A stretch of DNA of 7,887 bases from Cyanobacteria bacterium UBA8803 (GTDB taxonomy: Bacteria; Cyanobacteriota; Cyanobacteriia; Cyanobacteriales; Coleofasciculaceae): NCBI GenBank assembly GCA_003505715.1, contig DNXU01000626.1:5531-13417 (forward strand), read 5' to 3'. A program made the translations under genes and the position numbers. Positions 5,538 through 7,887 of this stretch are shown here, in pieces (the first letter of the stretch is position 1; each line of letters starts with the position of its first letter). The notes under the pieces were generated by a model. That model saw only the letters and a program-made list of their open reading frames with translations. It did no database searches and was not told the origin of the DNA.

Positions 5538-6811
5538 AAGTTTTGCATCTGAGTAATTCCGATCGCAGTGGTGGAGCTGCCATTGCTGCTCATAGACTGC
5601 ACCAGGGACTACAGCAGCTGGGTGTTACTTCTCAAATGTTAGTAGAGAAGAAAATTAGCGACGATCGGATGGTGTTGGCTCCTAAGACCAATTTCAGCAA
5701 GGGGTTTGGTATTCTTAAACCAACTTTAGATCGCTTGCCCTTACGGTTCTATCGGAACTGCGAACACAGCAGGCTTTCTCTAGAGTGGTTGCCTGATGCG
5801 ATCGCACCTCAAGCTGCTAAACTGGCTCCTGATGCCATCCACCTGCATTGGATTTGTGGGGGCTATTTACAGATTGAAACCCTGACCCAGTTTAAGGGAC
5901 CTCTAATTTGGACGCTTCATGATATGTGGCCGTTTACTGGGGGTTGCCATTACAGCCAAGATTGCGATCGCTACACGAAGTCCTGTGGTGCCTGTCCTCA
6001 ACTGCAAAGCGGTAAAAACTGGGATCTGTCCCGCTGGGTGTGGCAACGTAAAGCCAAAGCTTGGAACTCAATTAATCTGACCATTGTGACTCCTAGTACC
6101 TGGTTAGCCAAGTGTGCCAGTTCTAGTTCCCTGTTCCAGGATCGGCGAGTTGAAGTAATTCCCAATGGACTCGATCTTGAAAGGTATCAGCCAATTGAGC
6201 ACCGCTTAGCGCGAGAACTCCTGAAATTGCCTCAAGATAAGCAACTTATTCTATTTGGAGCCATGAGCGCTACTAGCGATCGCAGAAAGGGATTTCATTT
6301 ACTCTCTGCGGCTTTACAACGTTTAAGCCAGTCGGTATACCATGAAAACACTGAGTTGGTGGTTTTCGGCTCATCTGCACCAACTTATCAAACTGACTTC
6401 GGTTTGAAGGCGCACTACTTGGGTAAACTCAGCGACGATCTCTCCCTAGCTCTGGTTTATGCCAGTGCAGATGTCTTTGTTGCTCCCTCCGTTCAAGATA
6501 ACTTACCCAATACAGTGCTGGAGGCGATCGCTTGTGGAACACCTAGCGTTGCCTTTAACATTGGCGGTATGCCTGACATGATTGAACACCAGCAGAATGG
6601 CTATTTAGCCCAACCTTATGATAGTGAGGAGTTAGCCAAAGGGATTACCTGGATTTTGCAGGATGAGCAACGCCGACAAGCTCTCTCGCGTCGAGCTAGA
6701 GAAAAATTTGAGCAAGAGTTTACACTTGAGCTTCAAGCGCGTAAATATCTGAACTTATATAAGGAAGTTTGCCAAACCTCTAGATTTAGCGTAGGTATGG
6801 GTAATGAATAG
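5534..6811 (+). CDS. Glycosyltransferase, GT4 family, WcaC-like with four-cysteine segment
   Basis: This 425-residue GT-B enzyme resembles colanic-acid-type glycosyltransferases and should add a sugar to a lipid-linked glycan in the cytoplasm. The N-terminal domain opens with MKVLHLSNSDRSGGAAIAAHRL, where the Gly-Gly loop is typical. IHLHWICGGYL (102-112) and WTLHDMWPFTGGCHY (126-140) follow, then a cysteine cluster at Cys138, Cys144, Cys151 and Cys154. IPNGLD (209-214) marks the domain linker, and SDRRKGFHLL (248-257) has the basic residues of the donor site. The acidic motif is QDNLPNTVLEA, with Asp322 and Glu330 replacing the usual Glu pair, a common variant in this subgroup. GGMPDMI (344-350) and NGYLAQPYD (355-363) complete the donor domain. 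Its start overlaps the methyltransferase stop by four bases and its end overlaps the next gene by eight. It carries four of the window's seven HIP1 octamers. Donor and acceptor are unknown. Confidence 0.9.
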   Translation: MKVLHLSNSDRSGGAAIAAHRLHQGLQQLGVTSQMLVEKKISDDRMVLAPKTNFSKGFGILKPTLDRLPLRFYRNCEHSRLSLEWLPDAIAPQAAKLAPDAIHLHWICGGYLQIETLTQFKGPLIWTLHDMWPFTGGCHYSQDCDRYTKSCGACPQLQSGKNWDLSRWVWQRKAKAWNSINLTIVTPSTWLAKCASSSSLFQDRRVEVIPNGLDLERYQPIEHRLARELLKLPQDKQLILFGAMSATSDRRKGFHLLSAALQRLSQSVYHENTELVVFGSSAPTYQTDFGLKAHYLGKLSDDLSLALVYASADVFVAPSVQDNLPNTVLEAIACGTPSVAFNIGGMPDMIEHQQNGYLAQPYDSEELAKGITWILQDEQRRQALSRRAREKFEQEFTLELQARKYLNLYKEVCQTSRFSVGMGNE

Positions 6812-7859
6812 GAGTAGCCTCAATATAGGAACCTGGATTTATTGCGAGTCCCCGGGAGAGGAAAGCAAATATCCTCAGGTAGGTGGCAGTTCTTCATCTA
6901 TCCAATTTCAAGCCGTTTACTGGCGATGTGTAGTTGTATACTTCGCTTGTAGCGTAAGGAATAACCCAACTGCCAACCATTTATTATTTACAAACGTCCA
7001 TCAGATCCCCGACTTAGGCACATTCAAAACAGGGCAATTCTTGGCTCAACTAGGAGTTAAGGTCATTAGCTTACCTTTCACCTACCAGACACCTGTGGGA
7101 TATTTTGGTGCTTGGAGAAACCAATTTTATATCTTTGATGTTCTCAAGTATCTCACCCAGAACTGTAATAGCAATGACTGCTACATCATTCTTGATTCCG
7201 ATTGCTTGTGGGTAAATTCGGCTGACAGGATCGTAGCCGATATCCAAAAATACGGGTTATTAACTTATGATATGAGTTATCCCGTTGGCAAGCTAATTAA
7301 TGGCTTAACTCAACTGGACATGAAAAAAATTTATGAGGAACTTGATGGCAAAACCCTAGATGAAGCTCCCACATACTTTGGTGGAGAGTGGTTTGGCGCT
7401 ACTGGGCAGGAGATTAAAAAAGTTTCGGCAGAATTTGAGCCAATATGGGAATTTTGCTTAAGTAGATTTGCTAACAATCAGCCCAAATTTAATGAGGAAG
7501 CTCATGCCCTTAGCTATATTTACCACAAGTTAGGGTACGCGACTAGAACAGCTAACCCTTACATTAGACGTATTTGGACATCGCCTCAGCTTTATGGTGC
7601 TAGACCTGAAGATATGAATCTTCATGTATGGCATACTCCCACTGAAAAAAGATATGGTCTCAAGAGACTATTTAAGCAAGTAATCAATCTCAATAGCCCG
7701 TTTTGGAATTTACCCTTAGGGCAGCCATTTATTCAATATTTAGCTCGTTATCTCGGCATACCGAAACCCACTCTGTTAAAGGTCATACTGGATAGGTTCG
7801 ACGACAAAATTTCGGGTTTAAGAAAAAGGCTATCTTTTACCCGGCGTTCCGGACAATGA
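6804..7859 (+). CDS. Uncharacterised protein, probable GT-A fold glycosyltransferase
   Basis: I do not recognise this 351-residue protein as a named family. What can be seen fits a GT-A enzyme that uses a metal-bound nucleotide sugar. A strand-like segment HLLFTNV (59-65) is followed by AWRNQFYIFDVLKYL (103-117), then CYIILDSDCLWV (126-137), where Asp131-Ser132-Asp133 is a plausible DXD metal site at a strand end. YFGGEWFGAT (191-200) could form the acceptor loop, FNEEAHALSYIYHKLGYA (229-246) the region with the catalytic acid, and LHVWHTPTEKRYG (273-285) a His-rich metal-binding end. The C-terminus is basic. No signal peptide or membrane helix is clear; the segment AVYWRCVVVYFACSV (37-51) is hydrophobic but lies within the presumed first fold units. 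The ATG overlaps the previous gene by eight bases, suggesting coupled translation in the same glycan operon. Confidence 0.72.
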   Translation: MNRSSLNIGTWIYCESPGEESKYPQVGGSSSSIQFQAVYWRCVVVYFACSVRNNPTANHLLFTNVHQIPDLGTFKTGQFLAQLGVKVISLPFTYQTPVGYFGAWRNQFYIFDVLKYLTQNCNSNDCYIILDSDCLWVNSADRIVADIQKYGLLTYDMSYPVGKLINGLTQLDMKKIYEELDGKTLDEAPTYFGGEWFGATGQEIKKVSAEFEPIWEFCLSRFANNQPKFNEEAHALSYIYHKLGYATRTANPYIRRIWTSPQLYGARPEDMNLHVWHTPTEKRYGLKRLFKQVINLNSPFWNLPLGQPFIQYLARYLGIPKPTLLKVILDRFDDKISGLRKRLSFTRRSGQ

Positions 7860-7866
7860 ATTGAAC

Positions 7867-7887
7867 AGGGAATGGGGAATGGGGAAT
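7867..7887 (+). repeat. Tandem heptamer repeat (AGGGAAT, GGGGAAT, GGGGAAT)
   Basis: Three head-to-tail 7-base units begin eight bases after the stop of the last gene and run off the window edge, so the full array length is unknown. The first unit differs by one base. Arrays of this heptamer type are known as short tandemly repeated repetitive (STRR-like) sequences in heterocyst-forming and related cyanobacteria. With the preceding GAAC, the start matches the complement of the repeat at 3309-3319. Confidence 0.75.

Noticed and set aside
78..7859. Phage-defence or toxin-antitoxin system
   Set aside because: All recognisable products are glycan synthesis, modification or export enzymes. No nuclease, NTPase effector or antitoxin-like gene is seen.
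7860..7887. Start of a CRISPR array at the right edge
   Set aside because: The units are 7 bases long with no spacers, which fits a simple tandem heptamer repeat.

Overview
The window looks like cyanobacterial chromosomal DNA, probably from a filamentous species. It is moderately AT-rich, carries seven copies of the HIP1 octamer GCGATCGC, and has heptamer repeats of the GGGGAAT type in two non-coding stretches. Both are known hallmarks of cyanobacterial genomes. No tRNA, rRNA, CRISPR array or intact insertion sequence is visible.

Layout: a nested inverted repeat (about 4-58) lies just past the end of a leftward sulfotransferase gene (78-1076, minus strand). A divergent intergenic region of 345 bases (1077-1421) follows; it contains a perfect short dyad, a 10-base direct repeat and weak promoter candidates. 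Five genes then run rightward: a six-helix ABC exporter half-transporter (1422-3221), a GT4-type glycosyltransferase (3366-4577), a class I SAM methyltransferase (4689-5537), a second GT4-type glycosyltransferase (5534-6811) and a protein that resembles a GT-A glycosyltransferase (6804-7859). The last three overlap by 4 and 8 bases and are probably translationally coupled. The gaps at 3222-3365 and 4578-4688 could hold internal promoters. Tandem GGGGAAT heptamers begin right after the last gene and run off the window.

Read together, this is part of a surface-glycan locus. The two GT-B enzymes and the possible GT-A enzyme would build an oligosaccharide, the methyltransferase and the sulfotransferase could decorate it, and the ABC protein would flip or export the lipid-linked or finished product across the inner membrane. 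The sugar structure and the final product (exopolysaccharide, O-antigen-like chain, glycolipid or glycoprotein glycan) cannot be read from the sequence. The locus probably continues beyond both edges.

Nothing here is clear evidence of a wholly new system. The most interesting items are the probable sulfated, methylated glycan pathway, the poorly recognised last gene, the four-cysteine insert in the second glycosyltransferase, and the structured non-coding elements. For the first two genes the longest reading frames overlap head to head, so their starts have been moved to internal ATG codons where the recognisable domains begin.
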